NCBI GenBank assembly: GCA_964017195.1
Contig: OZ024895.1
Coordinates: 19,271,034-19,335,033, forward strand
Length of the DNA: 64,000 nucleotides
Direction: 5' to 3'
DNA from: Siderastrea radians
Taxonomy: Eukaryota > Cnidaria > Anthozoa > Scleractinia > Rhizangiidae
Shown here: positions 46,740 through 57,807 of the stretch, one piece after another
Position numbering within the stretch: position 1 is the stretch's first letter
Layout: each line of letters begins with the position of its first letter
Translations under genes and position numbers: made by a program
The notes under the pieces: generated by a model
The model's database searches: none
Seen by the model: only the letters and a program-made list of their open reading frames with translations
Told to the model about the DNA's origin: nothing

Positions 46740-47620
46740 TTGAACTCTGCCAAAAAAAGAATTTGCTAGCAAAGATCCATAACAAGTTTATAGAAAACAT
46801 TAGCAAAATTTGCCAAAACAGCAAGAAATTAAAAGTTTTTAATAACAAAAGTAGCGTGTTAAGCAAAAAATGACAAAAGTAACAAGGATTTATCTCTAAC
46901 TGCCAAAGACGTGTTAACAGTAATCGCAAATATAGCAATAATAAAAACTTTATCAAGGCAAAAGAAAGGCAAAGAGGCCCCTCAGCAAGACGCAAATTCA
47001 GCAAATGTAGCAAAGGTACAAAGGCAAAGAGGGTCCGCAATCATCACACCAAAAGTTTAGTAAATATAGCAAAACTAACAACTGCCAAAAAGCTGGTTAA
47101 GAAAAATCACAAATATAGCAAAAAAAAATTGGCAAGGACCGAGAAAGGCAAAATTTACAAAGGCACAAAGAGCCCTCGGCACGCCTCAAATTTAGCAAAT
47201 ATAGCAAAGGTAGCGAAAAGTTAATCTGCAACTTCAATAAACCTTGTTAACAATAATCGCAAAAGTAGTAAAAATAACAAAGTGAGAAAGGCAATATGAC
47301 AAAGGGAAAGGGAACCCTCAGAACGCCGCAAATTTAGCACATTAGTATAAGGTAACAAGAGATTAATCTGTAACTTCATAAAAACTTCATGACAACAATC
47401 GCAAATAAAGCAAGAATAAGAAATTAAAAAGGCAAGGAGGGCCCAGATCACATCACACGGCAATTTTGGCAAATATAGCAAAAGTAACAAGGGAATTATT
47501 CTGCACCGTCCAAAACACTCGTTAATAAAAATCGCAAATATAGCATTAGCAAACAAAAGAAAGTCAAGTGGAAAAGGCAAAGACGCCGAGTTAGGACAAT
47601 GATGAACAAATTTAGCAAAG
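46740..47620. repeat. Degenerate long-period tandem repeat
   Basis: The motif AATCGCAAATATAGC (variable) recurs near 46923, 47103, 47255, 47398 and 47531, each followed by AAAGGCAAAG and TTTAGCAAATATAGCAAAGGTA-like segments. The period drifts from about 180 to 131 bp. Minus-strand Leu-rich frames here are by-products. Confidence 0.65.
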
Positions 47621-48055
47621 GTAATGAGCGTGGCTCAAAGTTCATTCTTATCCCTAAGAGGTACTATCCCATTTCTAAACGACAAAGTAACTGACACAGA
47701 GCATGTCATTTTCTTCCTAACTGGCACATAAAACGCCCGACAAAAACCCAATTGGCGCGGTTATCATTTGAAGTTTTTCAGCTCTAAGTGGTCGAGTCAA
47801 CAAGGGTTACCTGCAAATAAATGCAATAAGATCGCATGTTTATAAATGAACTTCAATCTACTATGCACTTTGGGTAAAGGATATGACGATTGCCGCAAGT
47901 AGTGTCTGGCTGAGAATACGTACACTGAGAATTACAGCCTAACGTTGGTAGAAAAATGACATACTAACATAAATAAGACTGCAATGGTGAGAAAGGACTG
48001 AAGCAAGCGAATTATCTCAGGAAATTAGAGTAACCTAAGTAAGAGAAGCACTAAG

Positions 48056-49420
48056 CAACTCAAGTAATCAAAGATAAAAAACCCTCAAGGAAGCAAAGCA
48101 CCTGGAGCGAGCCAAGTAACGCAAGTAAGCAAAGGACTCCCAGTAAGCAAAACACCTCAAGTAGACAAAGCACCTCAAGCAAGCAAAACAGCTCAAGTAG
48201 GCAAAGCACCTCAAGTAGGCAAAGCACCTCAAGCAAGCAAAGCACCTCAAGCAAGCAAAGCGCCTCAAGTAGGCAAAGCAGGTCAAGTAGGCAAAGCACC
48301 TTAAGTAAGCAAAGCAACTCAAGCAAGCAAAGCACTTAAGAAAGCAAAGCACCCCAAGTAGGCAAAGCAGCTCAAGGAAGCAAAGCACCTCAACCAAGAT
48401 AAAGCGCCTCAAGCAAGCAAAGCACCTCAAGCAAGCAAAGCACCTTAAGTAAGCAAGGCACCTCAAGTAGGCAAAGCAGCTCAAGGAAGCAAAGCACCTC
48501 AAGCAAGATAAAGTGCCTCAAGCAAGCAAAGCACCTCAAGTAAGCAAAGCAGCTCAAGCAAGCAAAGCACCTCAAGCAAGCAAAGCACCTCAAGTAGGCA
48601 AAGCACTTCAAGCAAGCAAAGCAGCTCAAGTAAGCAAAGCACCTCAAGCAAGCAAAGCACCTCAAGTAGGCAAAGCACCTCAAGTAGGCAAAGCACCTCA
48701 GTAGGCAAAGCACCTCAAGTAGGCAAAGCATCTCAAGGAAGCAAAGCACCTCAAGCAAGCAATGCACCTCAAGTAGGTAAAGCACCTCAAGCAAGCAAAG
48801 CACCTGAAGTAAGCAAAGCAGCTTAAGTAAGCAAAGCAGCTCAAGCAAGCAAAGCACCTCAAGCAAGCAAAGCACCTCAAGTAGGCAAAGCACCCCAAGT
48901 AGGCAAAGCACCTCAAGCAAGCAAAGCACCTCAAGCATGCAAAGCACCTCAAGTAGGTAAAGCACCTCAAGTAAGCAAAGCACCTCAAGTAGGCAAAGCA
49001 CCTCAAGTAGGCAAAGCACCTCAAGTAGGAAAAGCACCTCAAGCAAGCAAAGCACCTCAAGTAGGTAAAGCACCTCAAGCAAGCAAAGCACCTCAAGTAG
49101 GCAAAGCACCTCAAGTAGGCAAAGCACCTCAAGTAGGCAAAGCACCTCAAGCAAGCAAAGCACCTCAAGTAGGTAAAGCACCTCAAGCAAGCAAAGCACC
49201 TCAAGTAGGTAAAGCACCTCAAGCAAGCAAAGCACCTCAAGCAAGCAAAGCACCTCAAGCCAGCAAAGCAGCTCAAGGAGGCAAAGCACCTCAAGCAAGC
49301 AAAGCACCTCAAGCAGGGAAAGCACCTCAAGTAGGGAAAGCACCTCAAGCAAGCAAAGAACCTCAAGCAAGCAAAGGACCTCAAGCAAGGAAAAGCACCT
49401 TAAGTAAACAAAGCACCTCT
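48056..49420. repeat. 18-bp satellite array in reverse orientation
   Basis: About 75 units of the same 18-mer occur as its reverse complement (AGGCAAAGCACCTCAAGT). Together with 41574-44843 it forms a large inverted pair with a spacer of ~3 kb. The minus strand is open for up to 332 codons because of the repeat. Confidence 0.95.
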
Positions 49421-49469
49421 GTTAATCATTTCAGATAAGGGAATCAAATAAAGATGCTGACGGTGGTAT

Positions 49470-50231
49470 TTGTGCCCGTCCTTGGCCAAACATCGACTCC
49501 ACGATACAACAGATGACGCAAACTTTCTTGAGGCAGCGAAGAAATACTTCCAGTCGTCAAATGTTGTTGAAGTTACCATCGAAACGGCCAAAGAGTTTGC
49601 AACACACGAGTGGTTTACATTGAAATTGAACTCAAGCAAGCCACAACAGCCAGGTACATTTGTCATTGAACACCAAACAGAAAAATCAGCCATTCTTCGA
49701 AGAAGAATCGTTATTCCTTATGCAGACGTGTTAGAGTTGCAAGTGGATGAAACAAAAATAATTCTGGACACGAACCAAAGACCACAGGTATTTTACAAAA
49801 AGAAAGATGAGTCTGGCCGACAGAATTCGACGTGGTCACAATACTGCGACGGCTCCGTTTTGTCTGAGTCAGGCGATAAGATTCGACTAAACATTCAATT
49901 TCACCAGCCAAACAAGATCGTGAATGATTTAATCCAGTCAGACATTTACCTTCAGGTGGCAGCCAACGAAGGAATTCGAGAAACATACAATCAGAAGAGC
50001 CAAGAGATCATGGAGCCAGAGGCTTTCTTCCCGGTAGCTAGGGATCCCGCAGCAGTACGCGCAGCACAGCTTGCCGTTTTAGAACTGCTCAAACAGCCCG
50101 AAGGAAGTGATGTAACGTGGCTAATTAGCATGTTCGGCGGAATCCATCACAAATTCAAAGAATCTTTACGTCGGAGTACATCTCATGCTCCAGTTAGTCT
50201 CGTCGAGAAGGAAGACCAATTAAGCTTATAA
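49470..50231 (+). CDS. Uncharacterised protein, probable terminal exon
   Basis: A 253-codon plus-strand frame runs to TAA at 50229. Its first codon is not ATG, and an acceptor (...TTAATCATTTCAG, ending about 49433) lies just after the satellite, so it is likely the last exon of a spliced gene. The texture is protein-like: FLEAAKKYFQSSNVVEVTI, RRRIVIPYADVLELQVDE, WSQYCDGSVLSESGDKIRL, FFPVARDPAAVRAAQLAVLE. A second frame is open before about 49520 (ESNKDADGGICARPWPNID), so a frameshift or alternative splice near 49500-49520 is possible. No domain is recognised. The satellite would then sit in the preceding intron. Confidence 0.5.
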   Translation: MCPSLAKHRLHDTTDDANFLEAAKKYFQSSNVVEVTIETAKEFATHEWFTLKLNSSKPQQPGTFVIEHQTEKSAILRRRIVIPYADVLELQVDETKIILDTNQRPQVFYKKKDESGRQNSTWSQYCDGSVLSESGDKIRLNIQFHQPNKIVNDLIQSDIYLQVAANEGIRETYNQKSQEIMEPEAFFPVARDPAAVRAAQLAVLELLKQPEGSDVTWLISMFGGIHHKFKESLRRSTSHAPVSLVEKEDQLSL

Positions 50232-50299
50232 TTCGGTGAGAGCTCAATCTTATCTCGAACAGTCTCCGCCGCTATCTCGGCATAAATAACACGTTAAGC

Positions 50300-50953
50300 T
50301 TAAGGTGATTCCATCGAAAAAAAAGTTGTAATGAGAATTTGTTGAAACTTTGCAGAGTTACTAATTACACCTAGTACATTAAAAAAATAAAATAAAAAGA
50401 TGGGGTCACCGTGTCTGATTTCACGCTACGGGACTGTAGTATATAGGTAATTTGCTATCTTTCGACAGCAATATTAAAAAACCTATCCTTGTACCAGAGA
50501 CACCCATTATTTCAACAAAGTTATTACTAGCAATGAAATATAAGCATTATTCTTATGATAGACGAACAGTGTTACAGTAGAACGTCTTAAAATTGCCGTC
50601 AAAATGAAACTTGTTTGAAATAATAGGCAAATCGAGCGTCTGCACGGTTCCAGTGAAACGCCTAAAATCTGACTGTAACAATGAATCAACCGGAATATTT
50701 CAAAATTGAATAATGAAAAATTCTTCAAATTTGAATATATCATGTAAAGTCGTATTTTCCTTAAATAAATGGAATAAAAAAGTGGGGTCACCGAGTTCGT
50801 TTGGGAGAAAACGACCATTTATTTCTCTGAACAGCTCAGCTTCCATAGAAAACCTATCAAGTTCCGAACGCGCGCGCGCTCGTGCGCGCGCTAATCACGC
50901 AATAAATGATGCGCAGAAAGGATGCGCAATGCAATTGAATGGAATCACCTTAA
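50300..50953. mobile_element. TTAA-flanked MITE, 646 bp
   Basis: TTAA at 50300-50303 and 50950-50953 bounds ends reading GGTGATTCCAT on both sides. Inside, TGGGGTCACCG occurs twice (about 50401 and 50782). An alternating CG tract lies at 50868-50891. It shares the TTAA-GGTG start with the foldback family at 29265. Confidence 0.7.
50868..50891. repeat. Alternating CG tract
   Basis: About 24 bp of nearly pure CG dinucleotides, broken once by a TCGT. Such tracts can form Z-DNA. Confidence 0.6.
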
Positions 50954-51098
50954 AAGCAATCCAGTGTGTTTGAACTGGCCTAGAATATCGCAATATCCTC
51001 AACAAGCAAAGTAAAATAAATGCTGAGCTAAACACAATAAACGCCACCAACAGTAACTCGACATGTGTATTTCGTTACGCGCTCCGTAAAAACTAAAA

Positions 51099-51316
51099 TC
51101 TTAAATTAAGACGTTTTTTCGTCTTACAGACTGGTGCCTAGATAAGATGCGCATTTGTCTTAAATTAAGATTCCGGCGTCTTACTTTAAGATGATAAATC
51201 GTCTTAGAACAAGATGTCAACCTCTTAATTTTAGTTGCCTGACATCTTAAACACGAGGTGCCTAGATAAGATGGGTTTTCGTCTTAATTTAATATTTCAA
51301 CTCGTCTTATTTTTCC
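51099..51316. repeat. TCTTAAATTAAGA palindrome array, left
   Basis: Palindromic units start at 51099, 51122, 51158, 51179, 51202, 51223, 51245, 51282 and 51305, with weaker units between. Steps are 21-23 bp where units are intact. The array is inverted relative to 58596-58909. Confidence 0.8.
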
Positions 51317-51319
51317 GGA

Positions 51320-52083
51320 GACCGTTACATTTCAAAAATTGATTGCGCGTATTCCTTTTTCGCGTCGCGGCTTGCCCGCTCAGTAAAACGAGAATGAACA
51401 AATAACCACAAAACATATTTTAACCAAAAACGCTTTATTACACCACTAAATTAAAATAATTCAGCTCAAACACAAAAGGAAAGATAGAACATTAACAACA
51501 AGCTCATCACCGTATCTTTTCTTTTTTTGCGGCCCTTTGCCAGTCTTCTTTGCATGCACTCACGCTGAGCTTTTCAGTGGCGAAGAAAGGAAAAAGCGTC
51601 AAATATGGTTGAATACGTCTTCCGGAAGGTTTTCTTTTGATGGTACAGATCCGTTGCTTGTGTATATTTTTCCCAACAGTTGCCATTTAATACTTCTTCT
51701 TCTCAGTAAACTTAACTTTATGCAGTTGCTTTGGACAAACTGTCTTTGAACTTCACAGATATTCTTTCCGTTTTATCGACCCAAGTCTTCAGCATTAAAT
51801 AATGCATGAATTCCCAACACCAGTTGAAAAATATGTCACTGTCACAACAATCTACAGGCATAATAATGTCAACTTGAACCGAAGAAGTCATATGCAATTC
51901 ATGCCGTGTTGGTCTGTTCAACGAATTGAGTCAAGCACAAAAACGTGGCTGTTTCCTCTGCAGTACGCATTTTGGATCGAAACTAACCAATCACGGGAGG
52001 GCAGCAGAACTTTCGATCCTTTTCTGTTGAAAGCTTTGAAAGAAATCTGTTCCTGTCAATTTAAGACGCACTGCATCTTACTT
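51320..52083. other. Interior of outer element, no clear gene
   Basis: The plus-strand frames 51537-51749 and 51802-52152 have no recognisable motif. A further TCTTA unit pair lies at about 52061-52082, just before the TTAA used by the next element. Confidence 0.35.
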
Positions 52084-52830
52084 AAGGTGGCTCGAAAGGG
52101 TTCTTGTTTTTTTTCGATGCATTATATTTGGGAGTCAAAATATTTAGGTTAGAGTTGGCCAATCATGATCAAATTGTGCCACAAAATAACGATAATATCA
52201 AAGTGTCAATTTTTTGTAGATTCCTTAAGAAATTTGTTGCCATGGCAACGCAGTTGGGTTTTGAAGTATGACCATAAAGTAGAGATATCCTGAGTTTGCT
52301 TGAAAATTTGACGGTGAAATTTCTTTAAATTTTGCATACGGCCTTTGATTCTAGTAAGCTACCTGAGGAATAAGTTAAAGAAAATTCTGTCGAAAACTTT
52401 CAGCAAAAAACACTTTTTTACGAATTTACCTTTAAGGCCCAGTTCAGACGCCGTACCTCTCATGTGCCGTACCAAGTAGTAAGTAGTTTTTTGGCAGTTG
52501 TACGGTGTCCAAATGAGTTTTTTTCGACAGATTTCAATTAGGCAAGCCAAAATCTCAGGGAACGGCAAAGCTTGCCGCTTAACACGACCTAGGAGCGAAA
52601 ATGTATTTGGTACGGCACATGAGAGGTACGGCGTCTGAACTGGGCCTAACTTTTCTCCCGTACGACAGAATTTTTTTAATCTCGCTTGAAAAACTCTTTG
52701 GGCATATAAGAGTTAACATGCAAAAAATCAAGGAAATTTACCGAGCGGAAGCGAAATTATGTTCTTCCTAAGTTACAAAATGTTGAAAATTTCGACACGA
52801 CAAGATAGGCAATTGCGCATGTGCAGAAAT
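52084..52830. mobile_element. Partial copy of the TTAAGGTGGCTCGA family
   Basis: It begins TTAAGGTGGCTCGA, as do both ends of the foldback at 29265-31189, and has an X-box (GTTGCCATGGCAAC, 52236-52249) at a similar position. No matching right end was found, so the right boundary is a guess. A Harbinger-like MITE interrupts it. Confidence 0.45.
52433..52649. mobile_element. Harbinger-like MITE, 211 bp
   Basis: The insert 52436-52646 has inverted ends of about 40 bp (GGCCCAGTTCAGACGCCGTA, continuing with CCTCTCATGTGCCGTACC). TAA flanks both sides (52433-52435 and 52647-52649). A 3-bp TAA duplication with GG-starting termini fits PIF/Harbinger. Confidence 0.8.
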
Positions 52831-53652
52831 TGTCACGCCACTCTCGGCACGCGGTTTCAAGTCTGTTTATTCCAGGTTTATTTCGTTGGGCGTTTCTTTC
52901 GCCCTGATAACTTTCTTTACGTTTGAAAAGGTGACGTTTTGGGTGGATCGGTGCTTGTCGAAGAACATTACATCGTTTGTTTTCAAATCATTGGATCCTT
53001 GGCACCAAATATAGCGGAATGTTTTCCTCCTCGTGCAGCTTGATTCTATCTCAAGTGAATTCATCGGCACTTCGCTCAGAATGGCGACTAATGCTTCTTT
53101 TACACCTTGGGAACAAGGATTGTCTTAATCCTGGTAAGACAGGCTGCTTTCTGTACTTGTTCTAATTTATCGTCTGCCTGAAGAGCCTATTTGAACTCCG
53201 TGAAAACTGAACTTATCTCTAAATGTTTGCAAACGTTCGCAGCGTTCGTTCACAAATATCATGTTTTCGAAAGCGGTGGTGGACTTTAGCTTACTGTTTA
53301 TACCACTGTACAATTATTTACATGTCAACGATTCTTAACCTAAACGAGGACTGGAAACGTATGCGATGGAGAGCAAGTACTTCTACCAAAGTGGAATGTG
53401 CTTGAAAATCTTAAAAACAACGGAGTTTCGAAAATACTGCAATCAGGCAAGGTTGTCCTTCAAACGGAGTTCAGCAACGCGTACATGGACACCACTTCGG
53501 GATTATATGTCTTAAAGGAGCAGAAGGACAGAATTAACAAAAAGACAACATTTCCGACTATAAAAACAATACATCGAAGAAGTCCCTTATGTAGAGGTAT
53601 GTATTGAAACGAGGACAAAACTACCTTTGATGATCTTTGATAAGTGTCAATG
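52831..53652. other. Interior of outer element, no clear gene
   Basis: Only short frames are present, for example 53398-53607 on the plus strand (69 codons), without recognisable motifs. Confidence 0.35.
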
Positions 53653-53680
53653 TTAATAATAATAATAATAATAATAATAA
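53653..53680. repeat. AAT trinucleotide microsatellite
   Basis: About nine AAT units are followed by AACTTTATT and an AT-rich segment. This looks like the tail and 3' end of a minus-strand non-LTR element, but no coding part is seen. Confidence 0.7.
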
Positions 53681-55005
53681 ACTTTATTAACGTGTCTTAA
53701 AAATATCTAGCTTACACTAAAGTAAGCTAATTGGGGACACCTATCTATACCTATCTAAAGTAGTAAAAATATATAAAATATTACAATATATACAATATAA
53801 AATATAAAATATAATATCACATCAACCTATAGTGATAAAAACCCTCAAATGTTCAGAAAATCAAAAATCAAGAATTGTCAAGAATTCTCTGTTGATGAAA
53901 CTTGTTCGATTGATTGATCAAAACTCAATTTAAAAAGAACCGCTTTGAAGGTTTGAAGAATTGTTTTCGCCCCAGGAAAAACCAATAACAGTCAAATTAT
54001 CAATATTACCAGTTCGGCAAGATAGAAACCATTTCTTTTATGAGAACGTTTGGAGTATTTCGTACCAAACGAATTTACAAAGATAGCGCGCGGTACTGTT
54101 TTGAAATTATTCTACAGGTCGGTTTTTCTTCTTGCATTACGGAAAAAAACGTATTACCACCAAACTATCGCACTATCACTTAATTAAGCAAATAAGAGAG
54201 CACTTCTTTTATCCGGAAATGTGGAGTATTTCCCAGAAAACTAACTTGAAAAAACAAACTTGTTTTTAGCGAGCCGACTGCTGATAAAAATATAGCGCGC
54301 GATGAATTGTTTTGAAATTCTCTTGTACGCTTTTTAATTTTGTTTCGCAAGTAAACAGATTTACGGTGAAACTGAGATTGAAACTACCACTTCAGCAAAA
54401 TGGAAAGCGAATCTTTCACCTCATTGTTTGTAACATTTTCTTTGTACCGGCTGGTTTGTCAACATTTCGACATGAATAAGTCTCTTTATTGAGTCAAAAT
54501 CTGTCTGTTTCACAAGATATTTTTTTTCGCTCACTGCAATACACTAATTTTTTCTTTTAGTTTTAAATTCTTGCCCTGTTTAATATTTCATGATGTGAAG
54601 ACAATAAAAACCTTTAGTGTAGTCTACATTGTTTTTGCTAACAACACCGTAAACGTGTGTGTGTGCCTGTTTTTTGTTTTTTATTTTTTATTTTTTTGTC
54701 TTTTTTCTAAATGGGAATGTTTTCTCAGAAATACGAATCGGAGTTCGCGAAAAATTTGTGTTTCATATGCGGCTGAGTTGACGATCGCGTTGATAACATT
54801 GAAGAGGACATGATTCAAGTGAATTGTCATCTAAGTTCCAGTCGTTTTCAACCTTGCCTACACAAAGCTTTTAAAAGACCGGCGCAAAATATTAAATCCA
54901 GACGAGAGCGCAACGCCATTTTTGTTTGTTTGTTTTAATTTTTGAGTCTCACGGGAAAATTGGAACCCAGTCTGTGCGCGCCCAACAAAACTGTTTCGAG
55001 CCTCC
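53681..55005. other. Interior of outer element, AT-rich, no gene
   Basis: No frame longer than about 80 codons. Two similar segments (about 53993-54090 and 54180-54310, sharing GGAGTATTTC and ATAGCGCGCG) suggest an old duplication. Confidence 0.4.
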
Positions 55006-56131
55006 TTAAGGGCCCATTACAGTATCTTTTTAGGCCGTTGCTAGGGAAAAATGAGTTTGCTGTAACTCAACACATGTATGCTTTCATTGGACCAAATTTG
55101 GACAACATTCATTGAGGGCAAGTATGGTTCAGTTTATGACGTCATCGGACCACGCCCCATGTCACGTGATCAGAAACAGAAAAATGCGTTTTTACTTCAA
55201 GACTTACCTTTTTGTCTATAATTTCTTGTACCGTACCATTTCATAAGCCGTCTTGAGGAAATTTAAGCATGCGTTTTGGTTTACGAAGAAAAATAAACAA
55301 ATAAGAATGAAAAATGTGCTTCTTTGACCACTCTTTTGGGTATAATTTTTTTGTTTTCCGTTTTTTCGCAAAAAGGATGCTTAAATTTCGAGAAAAAAAG
55401 ATGTTTTTTCGAATTCTTTTAAAATGCAGCAGCTACGTTTACTTCTCGACGAGAAAAGTACATTCTTCGCGGCACCGGAAGTGACGCTACTTTTTTCAAT
55501 GGCCAGGTGCCTAAGCGTTAAATGGCAAGGTCGCTAAGGCGATAATTTACCCATTCTTGGCATCGTGGACGGTAGCGGAGCTGAGCTGAGCTGTTGTTGG
55601 AATAATGGCCGCGAGTCAGATAAAAGCCGTCGAACTGGATGTGTAATGATGATTGGTTTTTCCGTTGGATTGCTTCAGTTCTCGCTTCTTTCACGCTCCA
55701 GTCGGCGATCTGTTTTACGAACGGCGCAGGCCATTCATCAATGTGGATCCACCGAGTCGAATTGACTTGGTCCAGACTTAGAGTCCAGAGAATTTTATGA
55801 TAATCTTTGAAATACTGCCCACTGACAAGGAATGAAAGAGCAACGGTTACGTTACGTATTGCAGACCTTGAACGAGTTGTGGCTTTCACGACAGAGGTAT
55901 CACTCTTCAAGCTGAATTTCTGTCCACATCGACTGCACTCGAACTCAAACTCTTCAACTGTGTTTTGTTTTACCGAACAAAATTCGTATTTCTCAGTCCT
56001 TTCTACAGTCACAGTCTTTTAGATCGCTTAAATTACTTTTTGCTAATTTCTCAAGTGATGTTGTTAGCAGACGTTGCCCATCAGATGTATCGAGCTCACC
56101 ATTATTTGTCAGGTATTCTATCGTGTGCTTT

Positions 56132-56138
56132 AATAATA
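56132..56138 (+). repeat. Target duplication AATAATA, left copy
   Basis: It directly precedes CAGGACG and recurs at 57821-57827. Removing the insert rejoins the transposase coding region. Confidence 0.75.
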
Positions 56139-56151
56139 CAGGACGTAACAA

Positions 56152-56338
56152 ATCGATAATTCCGATACTCGATAAGAATCGATGTTAATCGATAAAATCA
56201 ATAGTAATTAATTGAGTAATATCGGAAATCGATCGAAATCGATCGTCAGTATTTTTGTGATTATCGATTTTCATCGATTTCAATCGAAAATGATCGATTT
56301 TAATCGAAAACTATCGATTCAAATCGAAAGCTATCGAA
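56152..56338. repeat. ATCGAT array at 10-bp spacing, left
   Basis: Motif starts include 56228, 56238, 56263, 56273, 56283, 56293, 56303, 56313, 56323 and 56333, alternating ATCGAT and ATCGAA, so the higher unit is 20 bp. Less regular copies lie from 56152 to 56221. Confidence 0.85.
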
Positions 56339-57667
56339 AAACTAAAAAGGCAGTTTCCCCGTGCACTTAGAAGCTCGGCAAAGGACTATTTAAGTGTTCC
56401 TGAATACCGTGAACAGGATTTTTATATTTCACTGTTCTTTTGGAGCCATCTGTTTTCAATTTTAGTTGCTAAATTGGTACGTGAACATGTGTTCCACAAG
56501 TTTTTGTTTATAAAGTTATTTTGTTGAGCAATTATGACGCTATGCTTATCTTTTTCTACTTTGTAACGAAACAACAAACAAAACGGGAACATTACATGGT
56601 AATCAATGCTAACATTATTTGTAACGCAACTTATAGTTTATATAGGTGCAACAGTGTTTTTCTGTTTGAGGCAATGAGAGTGTTAATGTTATCATTTAAA
56701 ATCGTTTCAACACTGACCTTAGCATACAGCCAAGAAGATAAAATCTTCAACCATATGCTAACCAACTGGGTAACAACATTAGCTGTGGCGCATAACTGAC
56801 GCAATGCACCGGTATTATTATGAGAAAACAACAGACTTGCTGATACACGACAACTCCGCATGTTTGCGGCGCGATAATTGTGTAGCAATAGCTTTATCTT
56901 TGTTTTATGAAGCCGGGTGAAATTTGGACAACTTTTTAGTTTTTAATTTCATCCGAACAAACCACCCAGAAACCACCAAATCCTTCCGACAAACTTTGTT
57001 TTTTCTCCAATTTTCTCTCAAGGTCACAAATTGGTTTAACAACCATAGAAGGCATAAGAAGAATGGTACCTGCAAACCAGGACAATACAGCGACAATACC
57101 AGCTTTCACAATAAACCTGAATAAACCATTAAACAAACAATGTTTATGAAACCATGAGTAAAATGTTTATTGAGTTTTCTTCAGTTTCTACGAACAATTG
57201 GTTTTCCTGGGGGTTGTAGTCAGCGGTTTACACATACAAATCCCTCCCATAACACAGCATAATACAAGCTGTCTTTTCGCGATCAACAATGCGTTCCACG
57301 AGGGGCAAATTCATCACTATATCCGCTTGTATAGCTGAGTTAAGCAGAGTTAAGGCATCATTTCTAGGGTTCAGCATGGCCTTTGCTTGCGTTTCCGTAC
57401 GTCCCTGTTCTGAGTCTGAACTCCAGTCCTTGTCATAAATACAGTTATTCAGTGCACGAGTCTGACGAGTCGATCAATACCGCACTTGTCGTGACTAAAA
57501 CCAGCTAAAAGCTTCAACAGAATCTTGTCTGTAGAGGTCCTAGAGGAAAAATATTGAAAAATTTAGTAGGAAAATAGACGACTTGAGAGAAGGGTAGTTT
57601 TCTTAGCTTTAAAGGTAAGTTTCGAGGTTGCTTGAGCTGCTTGAGCTATAGTGTTTCATTTTTTTAA

Positions 57668-57807
57668 ATCGATTTCAATCGATTAGGTCGGGATTTTGTG
57701 ATTATCGATTTCGATCGATTAAATTAACTAATCAATCGACAAGTATCGATCACTTTCGAGTAGTATCGATTAATCGATTAGCTTTCCGATGATCGATTTC
57801 GATCGAT
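57668..57807. repeat. ATCGAT array, right
   Basis: Motifs start at 57668, 57678, 57704, 57714, 57745, 57765, 57773, 57792 and 57802. It is inverted relative to the left array and more degraded. Confidence 0.8.

Noticed and set aside
46336..47580. Leu/Phe-rich minus-strand frames
   Set aside because: They fall on the degenerate AT-rich tandem repeat.
48060..49388. Minus-strand frames up to 332 codons and plus-strand KAPQVG/KAPQAS frame
   Set aside because: This is the same satellite in reverse; openness is a by-product of the repeat.
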